Source: Spirosoma telluris | GTDB taxonomy: Bacteria; Bacteroidota; Bacteroidia; Cytophagales; Spirosomataceae | Length of the DNA: 64,000 bases | Reading direction: 5' to 3' | Assembly: GCA_003259005.1 (NCBI GenBank) | Contig: QLII01000001.1 | Location: 6,749,001-6,813,000, forward strand | Shown: piece by piece, positions 55,773 to 64,000 of the stretch | Position numbering within the stretch: the stretch's first letter is position 1 | How the letters are laid out: every line of letters begins with the position of its first letter | Notes under the pieces: generated by a model | The model's input: the letters and a program-made list of their open reading frames with translations, nothing else | The model's database searches: none | What the model was told of the DNA's origin: nothing | Program-made: the position numbers and the translations under genes

Positions 55773-56798
55773 ATGATAACCGCAACCAAACCGCCCCGGT
55801 TCCTGATTATTCAAACCGCTTTCATCGGCGACGTGATTCTGGCTACGGCTCTGCTCGAACAACTTCACCAGGCCCTGCCCGATGCTGTACTGGATATACT
55901 GGTTCGTCAGGGAAACGAGAGCCTGCTTGCCAATCATCCGTTTCTGAATGATGTGTTGGTTTGGCATAAAAAGGGTACCAAATATCGGGATTTGTGGCGG
56001 TTATTGCGAATTGTTCGTGCCCGCAAATATGATGCTGTTCTGAATCTTCAACGCTATGGCACCATGGGCCTCCTAACGGCTTTCTCGGATGCAGACGTTA
56101 CGGTTGGTTTTACCAAGAACCCATTTGCGCGATTATTCACCCATCAGGTCGAGCACCGCTTTGAGCCGGGTGTACACGAAATTAATCGCAATGCGGGTTT
56201 ACTAACGGCATTAGGATTGACAGAACACCTTCAGCCTAATGCCCTGACAAAACCTAAATTATACCCGTCGGCTGCTGATTATGCATTTGTAAAGCCTTAC
56301 CAAAGTCAGCCCTATGTGTGCATGGCCCCCATGTCGGTCTGGTTTACAAAGCAGTATCCTGCCGAGCGATGGGTTGACTTAATAAAAACCTTACCCGAAT
56401 CGCTGACGATCTATTTGTTAGGCGCTCCTACTGATATGGTCGCTTGTGACGCCATAAAAACATTGGCAGAGCGAGGGGAGAAGATGGTCAATCTGGCGGG
56501 AAAATTGAGTTTGTTGCAATCGGCTGCTTTGCAGCAGGGGGCAGTTATGAACTACGTGAATGATTCGGCCCCCTTACATCTTTGCTCGGCTATGAACGCA
56601 CCGACAACGGCTATTTTCTGTTCGACGGTTCCCGAGTTTGGCTTTGGTCCCCTGGCTGATGTATCGCGGGTCGTGCAAGCACCGGAACCGCTTGAGTGTA
56701 AGCCCTGTAATCTACACGGTCGGAATGCTTGTCCGCTGGGGCATTTTCGATGCGCACTTACTATTCGGGTGGAGGAATTGGCGCAACTGGATTTATAG
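55773..56798 (+). CDS. Glycosyltransferase family 9 (heptosyltransferase-like)
   Basis: A 341-residue enzyme of the ADP-heptose:LPS transferase family. FLIIQTAFIGDVILATALLEQL is the N-terminal donor-fold strand, and NDSAPLHLCSAMNAPTTAIF the usual (N/T)DSGPxHLA region near 270. CKPCNLHGRNACPLGHFRC is a Cys-rich segment often seen at the end of GT9 proteins. ATG 55773 is preferred to a TTG at 55761. It acts in lipopolysaccharide core assembly or similar glycans at the inner membrane face. It diverges from the M16 peptidase gene with only 43 bp between starts. Confidence 0.85.
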   Translation: MITATKPPRFLIIQTAFIGDVILATALLEQLHQALPDAVLDILVRQGNESLLANHPFLNDVLVWHKKGTKYRDLWRLLRIVRARKYDAVLNLQRYGTMGLLTAFSDADVTVGFTKNPFARLFTHQVEHRFEPGVHEINRNAGLLTALGLTEHLQPNALTKPKLYPSAADYAFVKPYQSQPYVCMAPMSVWFTKQYPAERWVDLIKTLPESLTIYLLGAPTDMVACDAIKTLAERGEKMVNLAGKLSLLQSAALQQGAVMNYVNDSAPLHLCSAMNAPTTAIFCSTVPEFGFGPLADVSRVVQAPEPLECKPCNLHGRNACPLGHFRCALTIRVEELAQLDL

Positions 56799-57161
56799 AA
56801 TTCCTTTGGCTGCTAAAGCCCGGTTGTGGTACATGACTAATTCGGTTATGGCCTGATACGCTTTCTGCTGCTCAAGCGCACTTTGATGAATGGCTTCCGT
56901 GCGCTCGCGTAAGGAACCGAATGCCTCCCCGTGTCTGTCCAGACGTTCCTGATGCTTCTGAATTTGGCCTATTATGGCTCCTATTTCTTCTTGCTGACGT
57001 TCAAGCCGCTCGCTATACAATTCCAATAGTTCGTTATGCTGGTCAAACTGCTCAGCATGCCGGTCAAATTTTTTGTTAAGGCGAGCAATTTCTTCATTAT
57101 GGCGGTCTATTCGCTGAAGCGTTTCCGCTAGTAGTTCTATAATCCGGTCTTCATTTTTCAT
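56793..57161 (-). CDS. Small coiled-coil protein of unknown function
   Basis: A 122-residue, highly charged and almost wholly helical protein. It repeats a heptad-like unit rich in Asp-Arg-His and Glu-Gln (RIDRHNEEIARLNKKFDRHA, HQERLDRHGEAFGSLRE), so a long coiled coil is expected. No signal peptide, no family recognised. It overlaps the glycosyltransferase 3' end by 6 bp, tail to tail. Confidence 0.6.
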   Translation of the reverse strand: MKNEDRIIELLAETLQRIDRHNEEIARLNKKFDRHAEQFDQHNELLELYSERLERQQEEIGAIIGQIQKHQERLDRHGEAFGSLRERTEAIHQSALEQQKAYQAITELVMYHNRALAAKGIL

Positions 57162-57564
57162 ATGCCAAATCTATTGGTTATTTCACGGAAAATGAAAATT
57201 TGGTTACTATTTCTTGTGAGAAATTAGATTTCTGCGTTCTGTCTCTCTATAAGGTCATTTTCGATATCCTTGGGACATCCAGATAAGGGAATTGGCGCAA
57301 ATAGATAAGTAGCAATAAATTGACTTTGAATAGTTTAGTTTTATTTGGCAAATTTTATATTTATTGAAATTTTATATAGCAATTAGTAATTTATATTAAA
57401 ATATAATTTGAAGCCGTTGTTTTGGGCTCTATATTTGGTCTAGTCGATAGAGTACAACAAAATAATCAATTTGCGGCTTCCTGCCAGTGCTTCTGGGAGC
57501 CGGTCCTTCCTTGAAAGTTTAGTCGTCAGTTCATTTGTTCATGCGATAAAAATAACCTTTACTT
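57162..57564. other. AT-rich 400-bp intergenic region
   Basis: No gene is seen. It is very AT-rich between about 57300 and 57410. It separates divergent genes and holds the promoter at 57408-57437 for the aminotransferase, implying a leader of about 120 bases. Confidence 0.55.
57408..57437 (+). promoter_or_regulatory. Predicted promoter of the aminotransferase gene
   Basis: TTG at 57408-57410 and TATATTTG at 57430-57437 with a spacer of exactly 19 bp fit the Bacteroidota housekeeping consensus very well. Confidence 0.6.
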
Positions 57565-58707
57565 ATGTCTCTCAATCGTCGTGACTGGCTCCGGGCCAGT
57601 ATGTTATCAGGCTTAAGTCTGGCCGCTGCGCCTGCTGCATTCTGTGAACCAGAACCCGAGATGCTCCCAGGCTATAAACTGCCTAAGGATGGTGTGCTAA
57701 AAGCACGCTTATCGGCTAATGAGAATCCGTATGGCCCTTCGCCAAAGGCGATTAAAACCATTACGGAAGCCGCACCCGATGGCTATCTGTATGCTATGGA
57801 ATATGCCCGGAAATTCCGCAAATTAGTAGCCGATACGGAAGGTGTTCCTGAAGACTACGTATTGTTGGGCGCTGGCTCAGGAGAGCTATTGACGGCAGCT
57901 TCCTTGTGGGCGGCCTACCGTCCAAACGCTGGCCGGACCATCGTTGCGCCCGATCCGACGTTTGATCAACTTCCCCGCGCGGCTATCAAGCATGGTATCA
58001 CGATGGATCGTGTACCACTCGTAGCGGCTGATGGATATGACATAAACCTGAACAAACTCAACGAGCGCGTAGGTAGCCAGACGGGCATGGTTTACATGTG
58101 TAACCCAAACAACCCCACAGCCATCACGGTTGATCCAACTAAACTTCGTGCTTTCTGTGAAGCCGTTGGTGCCAAGACACCCATTCTGGTTGACGAAGCC
58201 TACATCGACTATACGCCCGATCCGAAAGCCTATACGATGGTGGATATGGTGAAGAAAGGCTACAACGTCATCATCACCAAAACCTTCTCGAAAGTACACG
58301 GCTTTGCCGGTTTGCGAACGGGTTATATGATTGCGAAGCCTGAGTTGCTGGAGCAGATTGCCAAATTCTCAACCGGTGGTGGCTGCCTCAGCATGACTAC
58401 CCTGCGCGCTGCCAGCGTTAGTTTGCAGGATAAAGACTTTATCAAATTCTCGCTTGGCAAAGCCCAGGAGTCGAAAGATTTCCTGTTGGGTGTGCTGAAA
58501 CAGCATAATTACGAACCGCTGCCATCGGGTGCTAACTTCGTGATGTTCCCGATTCGGATGAAGGGGGAAGATTTCGTTGCCCGGATGATGGAACAGGGCG
58601 TTAGTATCCGTCAGTGGAAATTCGATGGTCAATACTGGTGCCGCGTTTCGCTGGGCACCATGCCTCAGATGCAGGCATTTGCCGACGGGCTGAAATTGGT
58701 TTCGTAG
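57565..58707 (+). CDS. Tat-exported PLP aminotransferase, HisC-like
   Basis: A 380-residue class I/II aminotransferase. The N-terminus MSLNRRDWLRASMLSGLSLA with a following Ala-rich stretch has the twin-arginine form RRxWLR, so export of the folded PLP enzyme is predicted. The core fits the histidinol-phosphate aminotransferase group: LSANENPYGPSPKA, LGAGSGELL, MVYMCNPNNPTAI, LVDEAYIDY and the PLP lysine in TKTFSKVHGFAGLRTGY, then CRVSLGTMPQMQAF. Histidine synthesis would need a cytoplasmic enzyme, so this is probably a different exported activity with an unknown amino donor. Confidence 0.85.
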   Translation: MSLNRRDWLRASMLSGLSLAAAPAAFCEPEPEMLPGYKLPKDGVLKARLSANENPYGPSPKAIKTITEAAPDGYLYAMEYARKFRKLVADTEGVPEDYVLLGAGSGELLTAASLWAAYRPNAGRTIVAPDPTFDQLPRAAIKHGITMDRVPLVAADGYDINLNKLNERVGSQTGMVYMCNPNNPTAITVDPTKLRAFCEAVGAKTPILVDEAYIDYTPDPKAYTMVDMVKKGYNVIITKTFSKVHGFAGLRTGYMIAKPELLEQIAKFSTGGGCLSMTTLRAASVSLQDKDFIKFSLGKAQESKDFLLGVLKQHNYEPLPSGANFVMFPIRMKGEDFVARMMEQGVSIRQWKFDGQYWCRVSLGTMPQMQAFADGLKLVS

Positions 58708-58745
58708 GCCATTGTAGCATGATTTCTATTCACGAAGTCAGGTTA

Positions 58746-58800
58746 ACTGGCAAAAAAAGAAGTGGTAACATGCTATGTTACCACTTCTTTTTTTGCCAGT
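58746..58800. terminator. Bidirectional intrinsic terminator, perfect 25-bp stem
   Basis: Arms 58746-58770 and 58776-58800 are exact complements with a 5-base loop. Each carries an A7/T7 run, giving a T-rich 3' side for both convergent genes. Confidence 0.88.
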
Positions 58801-58811
58801 GGTTCTACGCC

Positions 58812-61800
58812 CTAATCGAGGTCGCTAAGCCGGTGTATATGATGCCGGTTAAACAGTCGGTAAATAATCGGAAAGATCAGCAGGGTTAATACCGTTGCAG
58901 TGATTAATCCGCCAATAACGACAATGGCCAAAGGCTTTTGTGTTTCGGAGCCAATACCCGTTGAGACGGCTGCTGGCAGGAGACCGATGGCTGCCATGAG
59001 CGCTGTCATGACCACGGGGCGTATCCGGGAACGAACGCCTTCCCGGATGGCCTCATCAAGCGGCATTCGCTCTTTTCGATTGTGGTTAAAGACCGAAATC
59101 AGGATAACGCCATTCTGGACGCAGATGCCGAACAGGGCAATGAAACCTACACCCGCCGAGATACCGAAGTTCATACCCGTCACGTGCAGGGCAAGAATTC
59201 CACCAATGAGCGCAAATGGTACATTGAACAAGACCAGACCCGCATCTTTGGCATTACCGAAGGTGATAAACAGGATAACGAAAATAGCGGCAATACTGAT
59301 TGGTACAACCTGGCCCAGTCGCTCGGTGGCTCGCACCTGATTTTCAAATTCGCCAACCCACTCTACAGAATACCCTTTGGCGGTTTGAAGCTTTTGCAGG
59401 ACTTGTTGCTGCGCTTCGGCAATGGTGCCGCCCAAATCACGGCCACGTACCGAAAACTTCACACCAATAAATCGTTTGTTCAGGTCGCGGTAAATAAAGG
59501 CTGGCCCCGTAATCTGCCGGATGGTGGCGATCTCTTTCAGAGGGATTTTTCCACCACTCATCGTCGGTACCATCAACCGCATAATATCGTCTTCACTTTT
59601 GCGATACTCGGGCAGAAACCGAACCCGGATGTCGAACTTTCGTTCGCCTTCATATAGGATCGATGCTGTTTTGCCCCCGATGGCCATTTCAATCACCGCC
59701 TGAGCATCGGCTGTCGAAACGCCATAAAGGGCCATTTTATGATCATGGAACAATACACTTATTTCAGGCTGGCCCACGTTTCGAATAATGCCTAGGTCTT
59801 TGATCCCGTCAACGTCCCGAACGGCGTCCATCGCCTGGTTGGCATACTTCTCCAGTTCGTAGACATCCGGGCCGAAAATCTTGATGCCATTACTGGCCTT
59901 GTAACCCGCTACCGCTTCGGCTACGTTGTCGATGATGGGTTGTGAGTAGTTGTACAGAACACCCGCGTAGTTCTTGAGCTTGGCATCCATTTCATCGGTT
60001 AGCTGCTCGGTACTCATTTCACGTTCGGGCCATTCTTCTTTAGGCTTCAGATCAACCTGAAACTGGCAGAAATAGAAACCATTCGGGTCTGTGCCATCGT
60101 TGGAGCGCCCCACCTGCGAAAGCACCTGCTTGACCTCAGGAAAGGTGTTCAGGTCTCTACGAATGGTTTTGGCCATATCAACGCTTTCGGGTAGCGACAT
60201 GCTCATGGGCAATTCGGCGGTTACCCACAGCGCTCCTTCGTTTAGCTGAGGCAGAAATTCAGTTCCCAGCATGCTAGAAGAGAAAAACGTAGCAATCATG
60301 AAGGCAATGGCCCCAACCAGACTAATCCGACGGTGGCGATAGCACCAGCCAAAACCAGCCATGACGATCCAGTTAAAGAAATTAACGATGGGATTATTTC
60401 TCTCTCGAACGTTTTTCCGAAGAAGTATTGAACAAAGTACTGGTACCAGTGTGAGGGTGAATAAGAGTGCTCCTAGCAGGGCAAAACCCAGTGTCCAGGC
60501 CAGGGGCGAGAACATTTTTCCTTCTACTTTTTCGAACGAGAAAATGGGTAGTAAAGCCGTGATAATGATCAATTTAGAGAAAAATACGGCTTTCCCTAGC
60601 TCGCCACCTGTTTTTCGAATCAGTCCGAGTTTGGCCATGCGGTTGTAGCGGTCCATCCCGACTCGATGCGCCAGATGATCCAGCGAGACGAAGATGCCTT
60701 CGACCATGACTACCGCTCCGTCGATGATAATGCCAAAATCGACTGCACCCATGGATAGCAAATTGGCCGACATGCCCCGTAGTTTCAAGCACATGAACGC
60801 AAACAATAGCGCCAATGGAATAATGATTGACACGATCAGTGTGGTTCGCCAGTCGGCCATGAACAGAAATACGATGACGGTTACCAGCACAATACCCTCG
60901 GTAAGATTGTGCAGGACAGTTTGCGTACAAAATTCGATGAGATTATCCCGGTCGTAGAAAGTGACCATCTTGACATCAGATGGGAGAACCTGGGTGTTCA
61001 ATTCCTCAATTTTAGCCTTCACCCGGCCCAGAATTTCGCTGGGATTTTCGCCCTTCCGCATAACAACGATGCCTTCTACCACATCGTCATTTGTGTCCAG
61101 ACCTACCTGGCCAACACGCGGCAGATTCGATTCGGCGACCTCCGCTACGTTTTTAACCAGCACCGGATTGCCGCCTACTTCTTCGATCAGAATGTTCTCA
61201 ATATCCTGAATGGATGTCAAAAGCCCAATCCCGCGAACAACGTAGGCCTGTGCATTACGCTCGATCACATCCCCCCCTACATTAATGTTGCTGCGGGTAA
61301 CGGCCTGATATACTTCCAGGGGGTAATGTCGTATTTGGTTAGTTGCGTTGGGTTAACGCGTAACTCGTAAATCTTATCGCGCCCGCCAAAGGCAACAACA
61401 TCGGCCACACCTGGCACGCTCCGTAACTGCCGGTCAACAACCCAGTTTTGCAGCGTAAGCAGTTCGCGACTGTCGCGTTTTTTACTTTCGAGTGTGTAGC
61501 GGAAAATTTCCCCCGTCGGGCCGTAAGGAGGCTGTATTTCAGGATCGACACCTTCGGGTAAGGACACATTTCGCAACAGGTTATTCACCTGCTGACGGGC
61601 AAAAAAATCCTCGACACCGTCTTCGAAGATAATTTTCATGACCGATAGCCCGAACATGGTGGTTGAGCGGACGTTACTTTTCCGCTGGACGGAGTTCATC
61701 GCCACTTCGATCGGGACCGTTACGAAGCGTTCAACTTCCTCTGCCGAACGGCCACTCCATTCCGTCACGACAATAATCTGGGTATTCGTTACGTCAGGAA

Positions 61801-61924
61801 ATGCTTCTAACGGAGTACGTAAATAGCTGAAAATACCTGCAATGATCAGCCCGGCCGTCATGAAGAAAATGAAGAAGCGGTTCTTCAGTGAAAAGCCGAC
61901 CAGATTACGGATGAATTTGTTCAT
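58812..61924 (-). CDS. CusA/CzcA-type RND metal efflux pump (one frame break)
   Basis: A heavy-metal-efflux RND transporter of about 1037 residues. The N-terminus from ATG 61924 (NKFIRNLVGFSLKNRFFIFF, then TPLEAFPDVTNTQIIV and WSGRSAEEVERFVTVPIE) is typical. One C missing near 61310 breaks the frame; restored it reads YDITPLEVYQAVTRSNINVG and joins GGDVIERNAQAYVVRG. The DFGIIIDGAVVMVEGIF helix and GAVSTGIGSETQKPLA-like end belong to the HME subfamily. With the adaptor and outer-membrane genes upstream it forms a tripartite pump for Cu, Ag, Co, Zn or Cd; which one cannot be told. Confidence 0.9.
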
Positions 61925-61933
61925 GAGAAGAGG

Positions 61934-61980
61934 CACGGAGCAGGGAGTACGGAGCACGGTTTTTAGCCCTGCTCCGTGCT
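61934..61980. repeat. Inverted repeat inside the efflux operon
   Basis: Arms 61934-61946 and 61968-61980 (gcacggagcaggg with ccctgctccgtgc) are perfect over 13 bp. It lies between the adaptor stop and the pump start and could tune expression within the operon. Confidence 0.65.
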
Positions 61981-61996
61981 CCCGCCCCCACGCTTT

Positions 61997-63076
61997 TTAG
62001 TTATTAAGTGCGTTATAGACCAGCAACTGGTTTTTGGAAATGACTTTTTCGCCCGCTTTAATACCCTGCTTGATATACGCCCGGTCGCCCAGCGATTTGA
62101 GGATATCCACTTCCCGAGTTTCAATATCGGAGGGGCTTCTGAAGACCATGACGTACTGCTTGGAGCGATCGAAGATGACCGCATCGGATGGCACAGTTGC
62201 CAGTTGCCCACCGTCTTCATAGCGCAGGGTTACGGTAGAGTGCATCTCTGGCCGGAGTTTCAAGCCTTGGTTGTTGAGCCGAATCCGGATGGTCATCGCT
62301 TTTGTGTTAGGGTCCAGTACCGTATAAATTTTATCGACCTTTCCGCTGAAATACTCGTCGGGGTAGCTTAACGTTTGTACGCTGGCTTCCATACCCGTAC
62401 GTACCTGGCCAATATCGCTTTCGTTGACATTGGCCAGTACCCACACTTGGCTGATCTGGCCAATTGTGAAGAGATTATCCGCATTGTCGGAGCGGAGCTG
62501 CATATCACGGTTGATGTTTTTTTCAATAACATAGCCGTCAATGGGCGCTTTTACGGTGTACATCGACGACTTGCCAATACCATAAATCTGCGATACCTCT
62601 TTCACCCGGTTGGCTTCGGCCTGGGCTTTTTCCACCTCTTTCTGAGCGGCTACTACTTCGCGCTGGGAGGTGAGTTTGGTCTCAAACAAATCCTGGGCAA
62701 CCCGCATATTCTTTTCCGCCAGTAACAAATCCGATTGCGCCTGAATCGCCTGACGTTCCAGATCCGCCACCTCTCCCGACCGGATAGAAGCCAGCGTTTG
62801 CCCTTTGCGGACATAATCGCCCAACTCCACCTTTACATCTTCCACGTTGCCACCCACCAGCGGGAATACCTTGATGACCCGATTTTCGTCGGCTACTACC
62901 TTGCCAACCAGTGTTAGTTCGCTTCGTACGGGCTGGATGATGGCACTATCCAGCCGGATGCGGTGCATCATCGTATCGGAGAGCATGAAGGCCCCGGCTA
63001 TTTCGGGGGTCGGTTTAGGGCCGCAGGCGGTAACAGCCGTTACGATGCTGAGTAATACTAAAATGTTGATTTTCAT
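61997..63076 (-). CDS. RND efflux periplasmic adaptor lipoprotein
   Basis: A 359-residue membrane-fusion protein with a lipoprotein signal (LSIVTAVTACGPKP, lipid Cys near 18). Barrel-sandwich lipoyl halves are VFPLVGGNVEDVKVELGDYV and YTVKAPIDGYVIEKNINRD, around an alpha-hairpin (ADLERQAIQAQSDLLLAEKN through KEVEKAQAEANRVKE). A beta-barrel domain follows with VWVLANVNESDIGQVRTG. It links the RND pump to the outer-membrane channel and is encoded between them. Confidence 0.9.
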   Translation of the reverse strand: MKINILVLLSIVTAVTACGPKPTPEIAGAFMLSDTMMHRIRLDSAIIQPVRSELTLVGKVVADENRVIKVFPLVGGNVEDVKVELGDYVRKGQTLASIRSGEVADLERQAIQAQSDLLLAEKNMRVAQDLFETKLTSQREVVAAQKEVEKAQAEANRVKEVSQIYGIGKSSMYTVKAPIDGYVIEKNINRDMQLRSDNADNLFTIGQISQVWVLANVNESDIGQVRTGMEASVQTLSYPDEYFSGKVDKIYTVLDPNTKAMTIRIRLNNQGLKLRPEMHSTVTLRYEDGGQLATVPSDAVIFDRSKQYVMVFRSPSDIETREVDILKSLGDRAYIKQGIKAGEKVISKNQLLVYNALNN

Positions 63077-63168
63077 TATAGTACCGGACGGGAAGCCCGG
63101 CTTTGTTAGTAAGGGTGAGTTGATGGAAGTTTATCTCAGTGGGACGAGATGTCCGGCACTACACGGGG

Positions 63169-64000
63169 CTACCTGAACAGATCTTCTCCAACCAGGTAAT
63201 TGAGTTCTTCATAGGCGCTTACCCGGTCGGCTTTCAGGCGATTGAGTTGACTGATGCTGTCATTATAGGCTTCGATGAGATCGACAAACTCCAGGAGGGT
63301 GATATTGCCCTTTTGAAAACTAGTGACGACACCCCGGTTCAACTGGTCGAACTGGTCGGTAAATGGTTGTTCGACAGATTGTACACGGCGCTCCACTTCC
63401 TGTACTTTTTGCAGGGCGGTGGCCACTTCATTGCCTATCTGAATCGCCTTCTGCCGCTGTAGCTGAGTCTGATACTGAATTTGGCTGCGAGCCGCCCGAA
63501 TGCCCCCTGGTTCCGGTTGAAGACGGGGATATCAGCCGAGACTGACAGGCCCACGTAATTCTGAATATAGCTTCCGGCCTGGTCGTAAGTGCCGCCTACG
63601 CGCATATCCGGCACCGCTAACGCTTTTTGTAAAGTATAATTCAATTCGGCCTGGCGTGTGAGGGATTCTATAACCTTAAGGTCGGGACGGTTGCGAACGG
63701 CCAGTTGTTGGAGCGTATCTTCAGGCTGAGTGGGTAAGTGATAACGAGCCAGCGTTTCATCCGCAAGCACGGGTTTAACCGGTTGATCAATTGACAATAA
63801 CGTTCGCAAGGCACGTTGATCGTCGGCCAACTGGAATAGAATAGCCGCACGGTCATTACTTAGTTGAAAAAGCAGGGCTTTTAGCCGAAGCAACTCGCGA
63901 AGCGATACGTTATTGCGGTTATACTGCACTTCGTAAGCCGCTACAGTAATCTGGAGGGTAGCCAGTTGCTGATCGAAGCGAGCCAGCGTTTTTTGCTGGA
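63169..64000 (-). CDS. TolC/CusC-family outer membrane efflux protein (N-terminus outside window, one frame break)
   Basis: The gene is already open at base 64000 (QQKTLARFDQQLATLQI in frame) so its N-terminus is missing. Helical OEP repeats follow: VSLRELLRLKALLFQLSNDR, VRNRPDLKVIESLTRQAELN, MRVGGTYDQAGSYIQNYVG and ADIPVFNRNQG. One G is missing near 63510 (CAGGGGGC); restored, the frame reads NQGGIRAARSQIQ and joins EVATALQKVQEVERRVQSVE to a stop at 63169. First visible gene of the efflux operon. Confidence 0.85.

Noticed and set aside
1-64000. tRNA, rRNA or tmRNA genes
   Set aside because: Looked for cloverleaf and conserved rRNA segments in the intergenic regions; none seen.

Overview
The window reads as chromosome of a Bacteroidota bacterium of the order Cytophagales, most like Spirosoma or a close relative (inference from gene families and habit, not a database match). 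Supporting signs are bacillithiol synthase BshA, LytTR and AraC regulators, cell-surface proteins built of Ig-like and DUF11 modules, MbnP/MbnH-type proteins, a salvage thiamine operon under a TPP riboswitch, promoters of the TTG-N18-20-TAnnTTTG type, and many long intergenic inverted repeats. No rRNA, tRNA, CRISPR array or insertion sequence was seen.

Layout. 1-6380 (minus): a DNA phosphorothioation (Dnd) locus of unusual build, in transcription order dndC, a sulfur-binding-domain/HNH restriction enzyme, a 3' remnant of dndD, a DndE-HerA ATPase fusion, and a GIY-YIG nuclease-DndB fusion running off the left edge. Most of dndD is gone, and an AT-rich HELGH metallopeptidase gene lies there in the opposite direction. 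6652-11578: M20 amidohydrolase, aspartyl-tRNA synthetase, sulfatase. 11798-19623: two large secreted proteins (CotH-like and beta-propeller/Ig-like) sharing one C-terminal module. 19680-27481: GalU with a glucuronokinase-like GHMP kinase, an unknown membrane-anchored protein, a lipoprotein, a methyltransferase, a DUF805-FAD oxidase fusion, a polysaccharide deacetylase. 27570-35444: AraC/cupin genes, one pair destroyed by a deletion, a DoxX protein with a repeated beta-domain, a membrane AraC regulator, a LytTR/histidine-kinase pair. 35681-46102: small membrane proteins, thiM-thiE-thiD-tenA, an esterase, a broken GNAT, another AraC, a ScyD/E-like lipoprotein, a sugar-phosphate isomerase-like protein. 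46320-57161: MbnP-like/MbnH-like pair, MerC protein, TapB-like protein, UbiA prenyltransferase, BshA, type II NADH dehydrogenase, fatty-acid hydroxylase-like protein, MazG-like protein, M16 peptidase, glycosyltransferase 9. 57565-64000: a Tat-signal aminotransferase and a CusCBA/CzcCBA-type metal efflux operon leaving the right edge.

A caution for every broken gene: roughly 27 single-base frame breaks occur in about 18 genes, including essential aspS. Every one I repaired needs one base ADDED, nearly always in a short homopolymer and most often G or C. This one-sided pattern points to base-calling deletions in the assembly, so such genes are listed as CDS with the break noted. Three lesions are different, since large pieces are missing: dndD, the AraC/cupin pair meeting near 29405, and the GNAT at 41653.
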